Origin: Phycisphaerales bacterium AB-hyl4 | Lineage (GTDB): Bacteria; Planctomycetota; Phycisphaerae; Phycisphaerales; Phycisphaeraceae | Assembly (NCBI GenBank): GCA_041821185.1 | Contig: JBGUBD010000004.1 | Span: 186,001-250,000 of the forward strand | Length of the DNA: 64,000 nt | Reading direction: 5' to 3' | Shown here: piece by piece, positions 16,097-25,086 of the stretch | Position numbering within the stretch: the first letter of the stretch is position 1 | Layout: each line of letters starts with the position of its first letter | Made by a program: the position numbers and the translations under genes | The notes under the pieces: model-generated | Told to the model about the DNA's origin: nothing | The model's input: only the letters and a program-made list of their open reading frames with translations | Database searches by the model: none

Positions 16097-17536
16097 ATGA
16101 CCCTCACAACCCCAGGCAAATGGACTGCCATGCTCGTCACCGGCGCCCTCGGCGCGGGCCTGCTGGCGACACCGGGGCAGGCACAGGACGACTACGTTCC
16201 CCGGGCAGAGCATGAGCAGCTCAGGGCCGACATGGAGACACTGCGTCTTCGTCTGGATGGCGTCGAGCAGCAGGCTGAGCAACCCGCCGCCCCGGCGGAA
16301 GCCAGGCAGCGCGATGGTTTCATGCTGGACACCGGCGACTTCAAGCCGGGCTGGGAACGCGTCCGCTACGACGGCTGGATGGAGCACGGCAAGCTCGATG
16401 AGATGAGTGTGCAGATCGGCCGCGGTGGCCCGATCGACCTGTACATGGGCCTCCAGACGGCCGGCCGACTGCAATATCTCCAGCAGCGCAACGTCGAGAT
16501 TAACGGGGTGGGCCAGCGCGGCTCGCTTTCGCCGGGCTTCCAGACTGCCTGGGGCAGCGTCGACTTCCTGGCTGACCTTTACGACGGCGGGCTCGAAGTC
16601 TACTTCGACCTCTACCTCAGCAGCCCCACCAGCGCCGACAAGCTCCAGGGCCATGAAGGCTACATGATCATGCGCCACATCCCCGGCACGGAAGGCACGC
16701 TGCTGGGCAACTTGTTTGAAGTGGTCAACGTCAAGGCCGGCCAGTTTGAAATCGACTTCGGTGACAATCGGTATCGACGCACGGACAACGCCCGGTCACA
16801 GCGGAACATTCTTATCGGCAACCATGTGGTCGATCCCAAGACGACTGAAATCGGCATGGAAGTCTTCAATGCCGAGCCGGACGTGTTCAACTGGCTGGTC
16901 GGCTTCGGTAGTGGCTCGGAAACCGGCGGCTTCGACCCCGGTCGCGGCTTCAGCACGCACGGCAAGCTCTGGGCCAACCTCGGCGACCTGCGCGTCGCAG
17001 GCTCGGCCTACTACGTCGACCACGCCTCGGACACCGGCGTGCGGTCCAACCTCTTCCGCACCAGTCGCGGCGGCGGCGTCTACCAGGGCGTACTCACCGG
17101 TGACTCGCCGGGTCAGGTGTTCGCAGGCGGCGGCCAGAGCGTGCTCGCCTTCCAGGGCGACCTGACCTGGATCCTCAATGACCTCGAACTCTACGGCAAC
17201 GTTGGCTGGGTCCGTGACGACGCCAACGCCGGCGGCCGCGACGAATGGCTCTACTACGGCGTCGAAGGCGCCTACTACCTCACCCCGCGCATGCATCTCG
17301 CCGCACGCTACAGCGGCGCGGCCGCCCAGCGACTCGCCGGCGAGTCCTCCAGCGGCCTCGTGCATCGCGGCCAAATCGGCGGCGGCTACTGGCTCTACGA
17401 CACCGTGCTGGTCAAGGCCGAGTATGTCCACCAACTCTATGACGGCTTCTCGACAGGCCAGCGCGTCAGCGGCGTCGACGCCTGGAACGACCCGTCGTTC
17501 ACCGGCTTCATGATGGAAGTCTCCTTCGGCTTCTGA
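16097..17536 (+). CDS. Outer-membrane porin-like beta-barrel protein
   Basis: 479 residues with a signal peptide (cleavage near GQAQ-DD), a short coiled coil (about residues 30-60, heptads in EHEQLRADMETLRLRLDG) and then a long run of alternating amphipathic strands ending MMEVSFGF with a terminal Phe, the classic outer-membrane barrel signature. The layout fits the phosphate-selective porin O/P-like superfamily with an N-terminal trimerisation coil. Start 16097 is the ATG directly before the signal peptide. It follows the receiver-like gene on the sigma-54 operon and precedes the YceI genes. Substrate is unknown. Confidence 0.8.
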   Translation: MTLTTPGKWTAMLVTGALGAGLLATPGQAQDDYVPRAEHEQLRADMETLRLRLDGVEQQAEQPAAPAEARQRDGFMLDTGDFKPGWERVRYDGWMEHGKLDEMSVQIGRGGPIDLYMGLQTAGRLQYLQQRNVEINGVGQRGSLSPGFQTAWGSVDFLADLYDGGLEVYFDLYLSSPTSADKLQGHEGYMIMRHIPGTEGTLLGNLFEVVNVKAGQFEIDFGDNRYRRTDNARSQRNILIGNHVVDPKTTEIGMEVFNAEPDVFNWLVGFGSGSETGGFDPGRGFSTHGKLWANLGDLRVAGSAYYVDHASDTGVRSNLFRTSRGGGVYQGVLTGDSPGQVFAGGGQSVLAFQGDLTWILNDLELYGNVGWVRDDANAGGRDEWLYYGVEGAYYLTPRMHLAARYSGAAAQRLAGESSSGLVHRGQIGGGYWLYDTVLVKAEYVHQLYDGFSTGQRVSGVDAWNDPSFTGFMMEVSFGF

Positions 17537-17562
17537 TTCACTCCCCTCGCACAAGGGCACAA

Positions 17563-17592
17563 CCCGCGGACGGCCTGCCGGCGGTTCGCGGG
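17563..17592 (+). terminator. Hairpin between porin and YceI genes
   Basis: CCCGCGGAC pairs with GTTCGCGGG (one G-U) across a 12-nt loop, 27 nt after the porin stop codon. There is no T-run; it may reduce read-through into the YceI gene. Confidence 0.4.
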
Positions 17593-17640
17593 ATTCGAAA
17601 CGAAACTTGTTCACACTGTTCAGCAAAGGAAGGTTCAGCC

Positions 17641-18786
17641 ATGACCACGAAAACCATGCAAACGCTAACCGGCAGCATGATCGCCGCCATCGCGCTGGCC
17701 GCCACGCCGACGCTCGCCGCGCCGCCGATCCGCTACGAAAGCGACACCGGCCACAGCGTCCTCGTCGAAGGCACGTCCAACGTCCACGACTGGACTGGCA
17801 CGACCGACCAGGTCCGCGGCTGGATCGAAGTGCCCGGCGACTGGATCGAGCAGGACGGTGAACTCCGTCTCGAACCCGCGTTGCAAGCCGACGACGCCAC
17901 GCCACGCATCCAGGTGCAGATTCCGACCGGAACGCTGGAAGGCAATCGCCGTGGCCTGGCAAGCAACATGCACTCGGCGTTGAAGGTATCCACCCACCCG
18001 AACGTGACCTTCGCACTGGTGTCGCTGGAGAGCGCCACCGCTGCCGACAACGGGACAGCCTGGACAGCCATCGGCGACCTTGAAATCGCAGGCCACAGCC
18101 GCCTACTCGCGCTGGACCTGACGATCACACCGCTGACCAACGATCGGCTGCGCATCGACGTGGCCAAGGACCTGCTGATGACCGACTTTGGCATCGACCC
18201 ACCCCGCGCGATGATGGGCATGGCCCGTGCCGCAGATGAAGTGCAGGTGCAGATCAGCTGGATCGTCAAGCGCCAGACCCCGCAGCCGACCGTGCCAAGC
18301 GATGCCGGATCGAGCGAACATCAGCAGGCGATGTCGAGCGTGCTCGACGGTTATGAGCAGGCCCGTGCCGCCCTCGCCGCGGGCGACCAGGCTCAAGCAC
18401 AAAAGGCGTTGGATGAGTTGGCGCAGGTTGTCGAAGCCTTGGCGGTGCTGGATGCCGAGGCGCTCGACGAAGCCGTGCGGTCGGACTGGAGCATCTCGAT
18501 CGCTCGCCTTCAGGGAACGGCGGCGAACGCGGCCGAGGCACAATCACTGTCGGCCAGCCGCGCGTCATTCGCCGTACTGTCGCAGGCAGTCGTCGGTGTG
18601 TTGAACATCGTCGGGCACGATCAGGACGACGCCCCGTTGGCCTATCGACACGCCGGCCAGAGCGGCCTGGCAGGGTCGATGTGGCTTCAGACAAACGGAG
18701 CCGCGCGCTCGCCGTATGCCGCAAGCAACGCGACGCCACAGATCGCTGCCGTCTACGTCGGCCAAGCGAACCCAGCGTCCGAATGA
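17641..18786 (+). CDS. Periplasmic YceI-like protein with DUF3347-like C-terminal domain
   Basis: 381 residues. Signal peptide to about residue 27 (TLAAP). Residues about 30-215 form a YceI-like lipocalin-type barrel (RYESDTGHSVLVEGTSNVHDW, FGIDPPRAMMGM) that in this family binds polyisoprenoids such as quinones. Residues about 225-370 resemble DUF3347, a helical domain found at the end of copper-efflux adaptors. The usual Cys/Met metal ligands near its end are not obvious here, so binding is uncertain. AAGGAAGG lies 7 nt before the ATG. A quinone-binding role would fit the RegB-like sensor next door. Confidence 0.8.
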   Translation: MTTKTMQTLTGSMIAAIALAATPTLAAPPIRYESDTGHSVLVEGTSNVHDWTGTTDQVRGWIEVPGDWIEQDGELRLEPALQADDATPRIQVQIPTGTLEGNRRGLASNMHSALKVSTHPNVTFALVSLESATAADNGTAWTAIGDLEIAGHSRLLALDLTITPLTNDRLRIDVAKDLLMTDFGIDPPRAMMGMARAADEVQVQISWIVKRQTPQPTVPSDAGSSEHQQAMSSVLDGYEQARAALAAGDQAQAQKALDELAQVVEALAVLDAEALDEAVRSDWSISIARLQGTAANAAEAQSLSASRASFAVLSQAVVGVLNIVGHDQDDAPLAYRHAGQSGLAGSMWLQTNGAARSPYAASNATPQIAAVYVGQANPASE

Positions 18787-18802
18787 GCCGAGGTATCGCA
18801 CG

Positions 18803-18840
18803 GCTCCCCCGTCTTTCCCACGCGAGACGGGGGAGCTTTT
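18803..18840 (+). terminator. Rho-independent terminator
   Basis: GCTCCCCCGTCT pairs perfectly with AGACGGGGGAGC over a 10-nt loop, followed by TTTT. It is the clearest intrinsic terminator in the window and closes the operon ending at 18786. Confidence 0.9.
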
Positions 18841-18925
18841 ACCCTGAGGTGGCACCGTGGCACACGCCCCCAGAACACGATTCCCCTTGTCTCGCCGACT
18901 TGTCCTGATGAAGGAGAGCCGACCC

Positions 18926-19711
18926 ATGCAGACCTTAACGCTACTGATCACCGCCGGGATCGTCACCGTCACGCTTAGCACATGCATCTCGACCGGCGTA
19001 CCCACCCCCGCCGCGACCGAGCCCACCGACGAGCAGGACACGAACGAACAAGTCAGTGAGACAACTTTTGCACTGGCCGAGGGCAGCGCCATCCGTCTGG
19101 CGGGCAGCGCGACCATCGGCTCCTGGGATTGCGCCGGTTATCAGGCCGAATCAACTTTCACGCCGGGTGCGAAGATCGACACGTTTCATGAGGTCATCGA
19201 TCACATTCAGGCACGGCTACGCGACGGCGACGAGGTCGACCCCGACCATGCAGCCGTGACGCTCGATCACGATCCGATCGCGACGATCCAAGTGCGCATT
19301 GATTCATTGGGCTGCGGGAACTCAGCCATGGAACGCGACATGCAGGGCGCGCTCAAGGCCGACGATCATCCCGACATTCACTACGAACTTGACCGCGTCG
19401 TCGGCGTCACGTGGTCGCTGTCGTCGGAAACGAATCGCCCCGTCCTCCACGTCGCCACGGAAGGCTATGTCTCGCTCGCAGGCGAACGACAAGCCGTTGA
19501 AATGGATGTGCGGATCGAGCGCGTTGATGAGCACCGCTTCACCGTGCTCGGCAGCAAGAAACTGGACATGCGGGATTTCGACGTGAAACCTCCCTCCGCA
19601 TTGTTCGGGCTGATCCGCGCCGACCCTGCCGTGACGGTAATCTTTGACCTGATCGTCGAACCCCAGCGAAGTGATGCTGTCGACAGTTCACAAACGGCCG
19701 CGCGGAATTAG
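18926..19711 (+). CDS. Secreted or lipid-anchored YceI-like protein
   Basis: 261 residues. The N terminus (hydrophobic residues 4-20, then LSTC) resembles a lipoprotein signal, but the Thr before the Cys is atypical, so anchoring is uncertain. Residues about 45-250 follow the YceI pattern: WDCAGY near the start and a closing KKLDMRDFDVKPPSALFG. The start at 18926 is set by AAGGAG 9 nt upstream; ATGs at 18908 and 18857 lack this. It is a second YceI paralogue behind a strong terminator, so it needs its own promoter or read-through. Confidence 0.75.
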   Translation: MQTLTLLITAGIVTVTLSTCISTGVPTPAATEPTDEQDTNEQVSETTFALAEGSAIRLAGSATIGSWDCAGYQAESTFTPGAKIDTFHEVIDHIQARLRDGDEVDPDHAAVTLDHDPIATIQVRIDSLGCGNSAMERDMQGALKADDHPDIHYELDRVVGVTWSLSSETNRPVLHVATEGYVSLAGERQAVEMDVRIERVDEHRFTVLGSKKLDMRDFDVKPPSALFGLIRADPAVTVIFDLIVEPQRSDAVDSSQTAARN

Positions 19712-19806
19712 CACGCTTCAGTGACCACCGATCGCGATGAGTGAAAATCCATGGCACCCATTAGACAACCCACTCCGCCCACTTCCGCCATCGCATCGAT
19801 CGTGCG

Positions 19807-19959
19807 TTACCAGAGCGCCGCCAGTGGGCATCGCGTCAACATTGCTGGCACGTCGCGATGCATCCTGCCGTGGTCCATCATCGGGCACTGCATCATCATC
19901 TGCTGACGCTGCTCGTCGTCCGCGTCCATCATCATGTGTTCGCCCATGTGGCGTATCAT
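19807..19959 (-). CDS. Possible Met/His-rich copper-binding miniprotein
   Basis: A 50-codon ORF on the minus strand in the 430-nt gap before the copper ATPase. Of 50 residues 12 are Met, 4 His, 2 Cys, with clusters HMGEHMMMDADDE and MMMQCPMMDHGRMH. An in-frame stop lies 21 nt upstream, so it does not continue a larger gene. No clear ribosome binding site is seen. Met/His/Asp clusters of this kind are typical of Cu(I) binding in periplasmic metallochaperones, but there is no signal peptide. It could also be a remnant of a larger Met-rich protein or a chance frame. Confidence 0.35.
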   Translation of the reverse strand: MIRHMGEHMMMDADDEQRQQMMMQCPMMDHGRMHRDVPAMLTRCPLAALW

Positions 19960-20145
19960 GCTGGACGACCGGCATCAAGGCAGGAAAAGAAAGGAGTGAA
20001 CTTGCCTGGATCGTGGCATGCTCTCGCCATCCCCGGGCGTTCTGAAAGGTGACAGGGAGCGACTGCCCTGATTGCGGCGCGTCGAGGCCATAGGGTTGTA
20101 CGGTGAGCCGTCGTCCCGCCATGCCACTGAACATGAGGGGGCAAC

Positions 20146-22221
20146 ATGCCTGAGCATTCCAAGAACGAGCATCATCCGGACGAGCACGCTGAGCACGCGG
20201 CGGAACGGCACGCGGGGCATGGCAGCCACGAAGGCCACGATCACAGCGGGCACGACAAGCACGCGGGGCACAGCGTGGCGATGTTCCGCAACAAGTTCTG
20301 GGTCTGCCTGGTGCTGACGATCCCGGCGCTGATCTGGGAGCCGATGCTGCAAGACTGGTTTGGCTACACCGCGCCGCAGTTCCCCGGCTCACGTTTCATC
20401 CCCGCCATCTTCGGCATGAGCGTCTTTTTCTATGGCGGCTGGGTGTTCCTGCAAGGGGCGTACCGCGAACTGGCGGACCGGCTGCCGGGCATGATGACGC
20501 TGATCGCGCTGGCGATCTGCGTCGCCTTTCTCTACAGCCTGGCGGTGGAACTGGGCTACGAAGGCCACGCGCTGTGGTGGGAGCTGGCCACGCTGGTGAC
20601 GATCATGCTGCTGGGCCATTGGATCGAGATGCGCTCGATCTTCCAGGCCCAGGGGGCGCTGAAGGAACTGGCGAAGCTGCTGCCCGATACGGCCGTGCGG
20701 ATCAGTGATGACGACCAGACGGAGGAAGTGCCCGTCGATCAACTCAACGACGGCGACATGCTCCTGATTCGGCCCGGGGCGAGCATTCCGGCCGACGGCG
20801 AAGTGAAAAGTGGCAAGAGCAGCGTCAACGAGGCGATGATCACCGGTGAATCGAAGCCGGTCACCAAGCACGAAGGCGAGTCAGTCATCGCCGGCACGGT
20901 CAACGGGGAAGGCTCGCTGCGCGTCGCCGTCACCGGCACGGGCGACAAGACCGCCCTCGCGGGCATCATGCGCCTGGTCGAGCAGGCGCAAAGCTCCCGT
21001 TCGCGGGCACAGGCCCTGGCGGATCGGGCAGCGTTCTACCTGACGTTCGTCGCCATCGCCGCCGGCGTGGCCACATTCATCGCATGGCTGGCGTTCGGGG
21101 CGGAATTGGATTTCACGATCACCCGCGTGGTGACGGTGCTGGTGATCGCCTGCCCTCATGCACTGGGTTTGGCCGTGCCGTTGGTGGTCGCAATCTCGAC
21201 GACGCTCGGAGCCCGAAACGGTTTGCTGGTACGCGACCGTCGCGGCTTGGAAGAAGCAAGGAAGCTCGATGCGGTGGTCTTCGACAAGACCGGAACGCTG
21301 ACGCTGGGCGAGCACCGGGTGATCGACACCGTCGCTGTGGCGAACGTGGATGCCGACGACACGCTGCGCCTGGCCGCGGCGGTCGAGCGCGACTCGGAAC
21401 ATCCCATCGCCCGCGCCCTGCTGGCCAGCGCCAAGGAGCGTGAACTGACGGTGCCCGGGGCACAGGATTTTCAAGCCATCGCCGGCCATGGCGTGCAGGC
21501 GACAGTGGATGGGCGGGAGTTGAAGGTCGGTGGCCCGGCATTGCTGCGCAAGTTCGATGTGCAGCCTGACGAAGCGTTGCGTGAGGCGGCCGATCGCTTC
21601 GGCGAGAGCGGGCAGGCGGCGATCTACCTGGTCGAAGGCGAGCAGGCGCTGGCGGTGTTCGCTGTGGCCGATGCGATTCGCGAAGAGTCGTACGAGGCGG
21701 TGAAGCGGCTGCACGACAACGGCATCGAGGTGGCGATGCTCACCGGCGACTCCGAAGCCGTGGCGAACGCCGTGGCGAAAGAGCTTGGCATCGACACCGT
21801 CTTTGCGCAGGTGCTGCCGGAGCAGAAGGCGGAGAAGATCAAGGAATTGCAGGCCCAGGGCAAACGCGTGGCGATGGTTGGCGACGGCGTGAACGACGCG
21901 CCGGCCCTGGTCACCGCCGACATCGGCATCGCCATCGGAGCCGGCACGGACGTGGCGGTGGAGGCCGGCGACGTGGTGCTGGTGCGGAGTGATCCGCGAG
22001 ATGTGCCGCGCATCGTGGCGCTGAGCCGGGCGAGCTATCGCAAGATGGTGCAGAACCTCTGGTGGGCGGCGGGCTACAACATCGTGGCGATTCCGCTGGC
22101 CGCGGGCGTGCTGGCGTGGGCGGGCATCCTGCTGGCCCCGGCCGTGGGCGCAATCCTCATGTCCGCGAGCACGGTGATCGTGGCGATCAACGCCCAGTTG
22201 CTGCGACGTGTGGAACTCTGA
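20146..22221 (+). CDS. copB: CopB-type copper-transporting P1B ATPase
   Basis: 691 residues. A His-rich cytoplasmic N terminus (residues about 4-45, many HxH and HxxH) precedes eight predicted membrane helices. The transmembrane metal motif is [12 protein letters not shown] (about residue 335), the P1B-3 CPH signature associated with Cu(II)/Cu(I) export. The phosphorylation motif is DKTGTLT (about 380), followed by the HP motif (SEHPIARAL) and [10 protein letters not shown]. There is no Cys-type HMA domain, as expected for CopB. GAGGGGG lies just upstream of the ATG. It heads the metal island that continues to 30 kb. Confidence 0.9.
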   Translation: MPEHSKNEHHPDEHAEHAAERHAGHGSHEGHDHSGHDKHAGHSVAMFRNKFWVCLVLTIPALIWEPMLQDWFGYTAPQFPGSRFIPAIFGMSVFFYGGWVFLQGAYRELADRLPGMMTLIALAICVAFLYSLAVELGYEGHALWWELATLVTIMLLGHWIEMRSIFQAQGALKELAKLLPDTAVRISDDDQTEEVPVDQLNDGDMLLIRPGASIPADGEVKSGKSSVNEAMITGESKPVTKHEGESVIAGTVNGEGSLRVAVTGTGDKTALAGIMRLVEQAQSSRSRAQALADRAAFYLTFVAIAAGVATFIAWLAFGAELDFTITRVVTVLVIACPHALGLAVPLVVAISTTLGARNGLLVRDRRGLEEARKLDAVVFDKTGTLTLGEHRVIDTVAVANVDADDTLRLAAAVERDSEHPIARALLASAKERELTVPGAQDFQAIAGHGVQATVDGRELKVGGPALLRKFDVQPDEALREAADRFGESGQAAIYLVEGEQALAVFAVADAIREESYEAVKRLHDNGIEVAMLTGDSEAVANAVAKELGIDTVFAQVLPEQKAEKIKELQAQGKRVAMVGDGVNDAPALVTADIGIAIGAGTDVAVEAGDVVLVRSDPRDVPRIVALSRASYRKMVQNLWWAAGYNIVAIPLAAGVLAWAGILLAPAVGAILMSASTVIVAINAQLLRRVEL

Positions 22222-22302
22222 TCGGCCGAGCGCGGTATTGACAAGCTGTGCCGTGGAAGTTGGAATAAAAAGCTCGCCAAGGCAGTTGAACGGTTCAAGC
22301 TG

Positions 22303-22746
22303 ATGTCACCCATGCCCACCCGATTGCTGAGTCTTGTGGTTGCCTTCGCCCTGGCGGCGTGGACGCCGATGTGGTGCTGCTGCCTCACGAGCCAGGCGGC
22401 GGCGCATGAATCGGCGAGTCACTGCGGGGGGGAGGGATCGGCGAACCATGGCTCGTGTCACGGCCAAGCTTCTACTGAGCCGGTGTCGGATTCGCGTGAG
22501 GCGCCTGAGCCGTGCCAGTGCCCGGACGTCGTCAAGCAGCGGCTGCTGGAAGCGGATGGGCAGGCTTGGTTGCTCGGCGGCGGGGCGACATTGCCGACTT
22601 CGCTCACGCCGACGTTCAACGCCTGGGCCACGGCGTGCCTCCCACCCGTGACCGAGATCAGCTCGCTTCACACCCGCACGACCTGTCTGCCGTACTCGGA
22701 CTGCGCGCCCTCCCTTCACAGCATGCAGGTGCTTCTGACCATTTGA
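22303..22746 (+). CDS. Small secreted Cys/His-rich protein
   Basis: 147 residues with an N-terminal hydrophobic segment (residues 7-20) followed by MWCCCLTSQ, HESASHCGG, HGSCHG and CQCPD clusters. No family is recognised. The clustered Cys and His strongly suggest metal binding in the periplasm or membrane. It starts 81 nt after the copper ATPase and probably shares its transcript. A start at 22312 is possible. A different small Cys-rich exported protein begins the efflux operon at 30149. Confidence 0.6.
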   Translation: MSPMPTRLLSLVVAFALAAWTPMWCCCLTSQAAAHESASHCGGEGSANHGSCHGQASTEPVSDSREAPEPCQCPDVVKQRLLEADGQAWLLGGGATLPTSLTPTFNAWATACLPPVTEISSLHTRTTCLPYSDCAPSLHSMQVLLTI

Positions 22747-22878
22747 TTCGTTTTCGTTCGTGTGCCATGCGTTCTATCGCATGGTTGTCGCATGCGCAAG
22801 GTGTGACGGCTTTCGAATCCGTCCGTTATCTGCCTTTTTTCATTTTTGAATTGCAACCCTCCACATGGAGTCTTTCCC

Positions 22879-23640
22879 ATGCGTCGATTTCTGATAAACA
22901 GTCCTGTTGTTCGTTTGTGCCTGTACCCTGCCGCCGCTTTCGCGGTGGGCCTGGCATTGTCTCCCCTGAGCAGCTTTGCCCAAGCGGAGCAGGCCGAGAC
23001 GAAAGGCGACCCGTACCCGCTGGCAACCTGCCCGGTAGCGGGCGCTGAATTGGGCTCGATGGGCGACCCTGTCGTCCACGTCCACGAAGGCCGGGAGGTG
23101 CGATTCTGCTGTGCGGGCTGTGCCCCCGCATTCGAGGACGATCCGGATCAGTACCTGCAACAGATTGACGAGCAGATCGTCGAGCAGCAGAAAGAGCACT
23201 ACCCGCTGGAAACCTGCCTGATCTCGGGCCAGGAGCTTGGCTCGATGGGCGATCCGGTCGAACATGTGCTTTACAACCGGCTGGTGCGGCTGTGCTGCGC
23301 TGGCTGTGTCTCCGAACTGGAGGAGAACGCCGAGGTTCACCTCGCGAAGCTGGACGAGGCGGTGATAGAAGCTCAAGCGGACGACTATGCGCTGGACTTC
23401 TGCCTCGTATCGGACGAACCGCTGGATGCCCACGGCCACACGATCGATCGTGTGATCGCCAACCGGCTCGTCCGCTTGTGCTGCCCCGGCTGCGCGGCCG
23501 TGTTGCAGGAGCAGCCGGCGACCGTGCTCGCGGCGCTCGACGCGGGCGAGCCGATCGAAGACGCGCACGAGCATCGCCACGATCACGGCGATGACAACGG
23601 TCATGACCATGACCATGGCCATGACGGCCATCACCACTGA
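22879..23640 (+). CDS. Periplasmic triple TRASH-like metal-binding protein with His-rich tail
   Basis: 253 residues with a signal peptide (to about residue 34) and three tandem copies of a TRASH/YHS-like module at about 44-100, 104-160 and 165-215. Each has a Cys near the start, (L)GSMGDPV in the first two, and a VR-x-CC-x-GC knot. The last 20 residues are almost only His, Asp and Gly. Start 22879 follows GGAG by 8 nt. The Cys knots and His tail make it a likely copper or zinc buffer feeding the export systems around it. The third repeat has lost the GSMGDP loop. Confidence 0.75.
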   Translation: MRRFLINSPVVRLCLYPAAAFAVGLALSPLSSFAQAEQAETKGDPYPLATCPVAGAELGSMGDPVVHVHEGREVRFCCAGCAPAFEDDPDQYLQQIDEQIVEQQKEHYPLETCLISGQELGSMGDPVEHVLYNRLVRLCCAGCVSELEENAEVHLAKLDEAVIEAQADDYALDFCLVSDEPLDAHGHTIDRVIANRLVRLCCPGCAAVLQEQPATVLAALDAGEPIEDAHEHRHDHGDDNGHDHDHGHDGHHH

Positions 23641-23661
23641 TCCGCAACTCCGCTGACCTGC

Positions 23662-23701
23662 CAGGCATGGCGGACCGGGCCTCACCGGTTCGCCATGCCT
23701 G
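23662..23701 (+). terminator. Strong hairpin after the TRASH-like gene
   Basis: A 17-bp stem with one G-U pair (CAGGCATGGCGGACCGG against CCGGTTCGCCATGCCTG) and a 6-nt loop starts 22 nt after the stop codon. No T-run follows, but the stem is long. It lies next to the broken end of the tolC-like gene. Confidence 0.65.
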
Positions 23702-23764
23702 CAGGCTCGGCTCCAGCGAGACTTGATTGAAGCACAAATACACCCGTTTACCCATGCTGTCTCC

Positions 23765-24508
23765 GATTGTGGTGTGCGTGTTCAGTTCGCTGGTCTTCCG
23801 TTGCACTTCGAGTTGCAGTTGATGCCGATCGCGTTCGTATCGACGGATGTCCATGACATGGCCGAGACCGAGTTCCGCGCGATCGGTGGCGACCTGTACC
23901 AGTCTGTTCGTCAGGGCACGCCTTTCTTCGAAAAGGGCGAGCGTCTGCTGGTGATACACGATCTGCCGATGCAGCCGTTGCACCTTGGCGGTGAGTTCCA
24001 ATGCGTTGTGACTGACGCGTAGCACGGTGGACTGAAGCTGCGCGTCGGCAGCGGCCTCGCGGGCCGGCCGTTGCCATATGGCCGAGAGCATCTGACTGAG
24101 GGACGCGGTGAACTGGCCGATGTTGCCCCCGGGCTCGATGCCCAATGATGCGCCGAGCACCGGGTTGGGCAGCAGGCCGGCCTGGACCCATTCGGCATGC
24201 GCTTCACGGATGCGGGCCATGTCTGCAGCGATCATCGGGTTGCGGCGCAGAGCCGTGGCCACCGCGTCCTGGCGCGACAGCAAGCCGGTGTCGGCCCAAG
24301 GCGAGGGGGAGATGTCGCCCGCGCCTGCGCCCACCGCCGAGACGCCTGTACGCTGAGCGACCAGGTCGGCCGATGCATCGGTGACGGGTCGGTCGTCCAG
24401 CGTCCGACATCCGCTCACCGCCAACAGCGAGGTCATCACCAGCGCGAGGACCGCCGTTCGGCGTATGGCAACACAAAGGTGGAGCAGTATCCCATTCATC
24501 GTGTGCAA
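23765..24508 (-). pseudogene. Truncated TolC-family outer-membrane efflux protein
   Basis: About 245 recognisable residues of a TolC/OprM-like protein: lipoprotein signal (LLAVSGC), DAVATALRRNPMIAADMARI, QAGLLPNPVLGASLG and coiled helices up to about RKTSELN. Normal family members are about 450 residues with two such repeats; the second half is missing. Beyond about 23765 the frame runs on, antisense, through the TRASH-like gene and loses all TolC character. The start is TTG at 24508, supported by GGAG 6 nt upstream. It is the last gene of the efflux operon, so the system has probably lost its own outer-membrane channel. Confidence 0.75.
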
Positions 24509-25054
24509 TTATCGCTCCACATAGATGTTCGTCGCGTCGATGATCAGCGCGTCACCGCCAGCCTCCCGGCGGGCGACGCCTTGGACGATGACCTGTGTCA
24601 GTGGCTCCAGCCCGCCGGCTTGCAGTGAAGTGCGCAGGGGCTGACCCGTCTCGTCCACTACCTGCACCGACGCGACCTTGCCTTGCAGCTGCTCACGCGG
24701 CACGCAGCAGTAGTCCCACGGCGTCGAACACCCCACATCGCCGGCAGCATGGCAGGTCACGGCATTGACGTCGGTCAGCACCATGACTGCGCGGTTGGCC
24801 ACGAACGGCTCGCGTCGACCACCGATGCGCCCCTGGAGCACCACCTCCTGTCCATCAACGGCCTCGGCAGCGAGCACCGCGATATCCTGCGGCTCGCCTG
24901 CGGGCGCATCCGCGAGAAAAAGCGTTGCAGGCAAAGCGGGCGACGCGGGCGTTTCTGCCTCCCGCTCGTTCGCTTCGCCGCAGCCGGACAGCGCCAGGGT
25001 GGCAGACAGCGCCACGGTCAGAGTCACAAGAGTCAACAATTGAGGGTTTCGCAT
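24509..25054 (-). CDS. Lipoprotein with OB-fold-like domain
   Basis: 181 residues with a clear lipobox (LALSGCGE) and a domain at about 60-170 that looks like an OB-fold barrel (VVLQGRIGG, AVMVLTD, VQVVDETG, VIVQGVA). Two CC/Cys groups (VTCHAAGDVGCSTPWDYCC) could bind metal or form disulfides. The start at 25054 follows AAAGGAA; a longer frame from 25090 would overlap the upstream permease stop by 4 nt. It sits between the permease genes and the tolC remnant of the efflux operon. Confidence 0.65.
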   Translation of the reverse strand: MRNPQLLTLVTLTVALSATLALSGCGEANEREAETPASPALPATLFLADAPAGEPQDIAVLAAEAVDGQEVVLQGRIGGRREPFVANRAVMVLTDVNAVTCHAAGDVGCSTPWDYCCVPREQLQGKVASVQVVDETGQPLRTSLQAGGLEPLTQVIVQGVARREAGGDALIIDATNIYVER

Positions 25055-25086
25055 GGCAATGTTCCTTTCAATAATGTGGTTGATAT

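Noticed and set aside
19846..19863. TGGCAC...TGCAT resembling a sigma-54 promoter before the copper ATPase
   Set aside because: The GG-to-GC spacing is one base too long for sigma-54, which does not tolerate this.
22826..23764. Continuation of the tolC-like reading frame across the TRASH-like gene
   Set aside because: The sequence is Arg/Pro-rich antisense of a gene with signal peptide, ribosome site and repeats; it has no TolC character.
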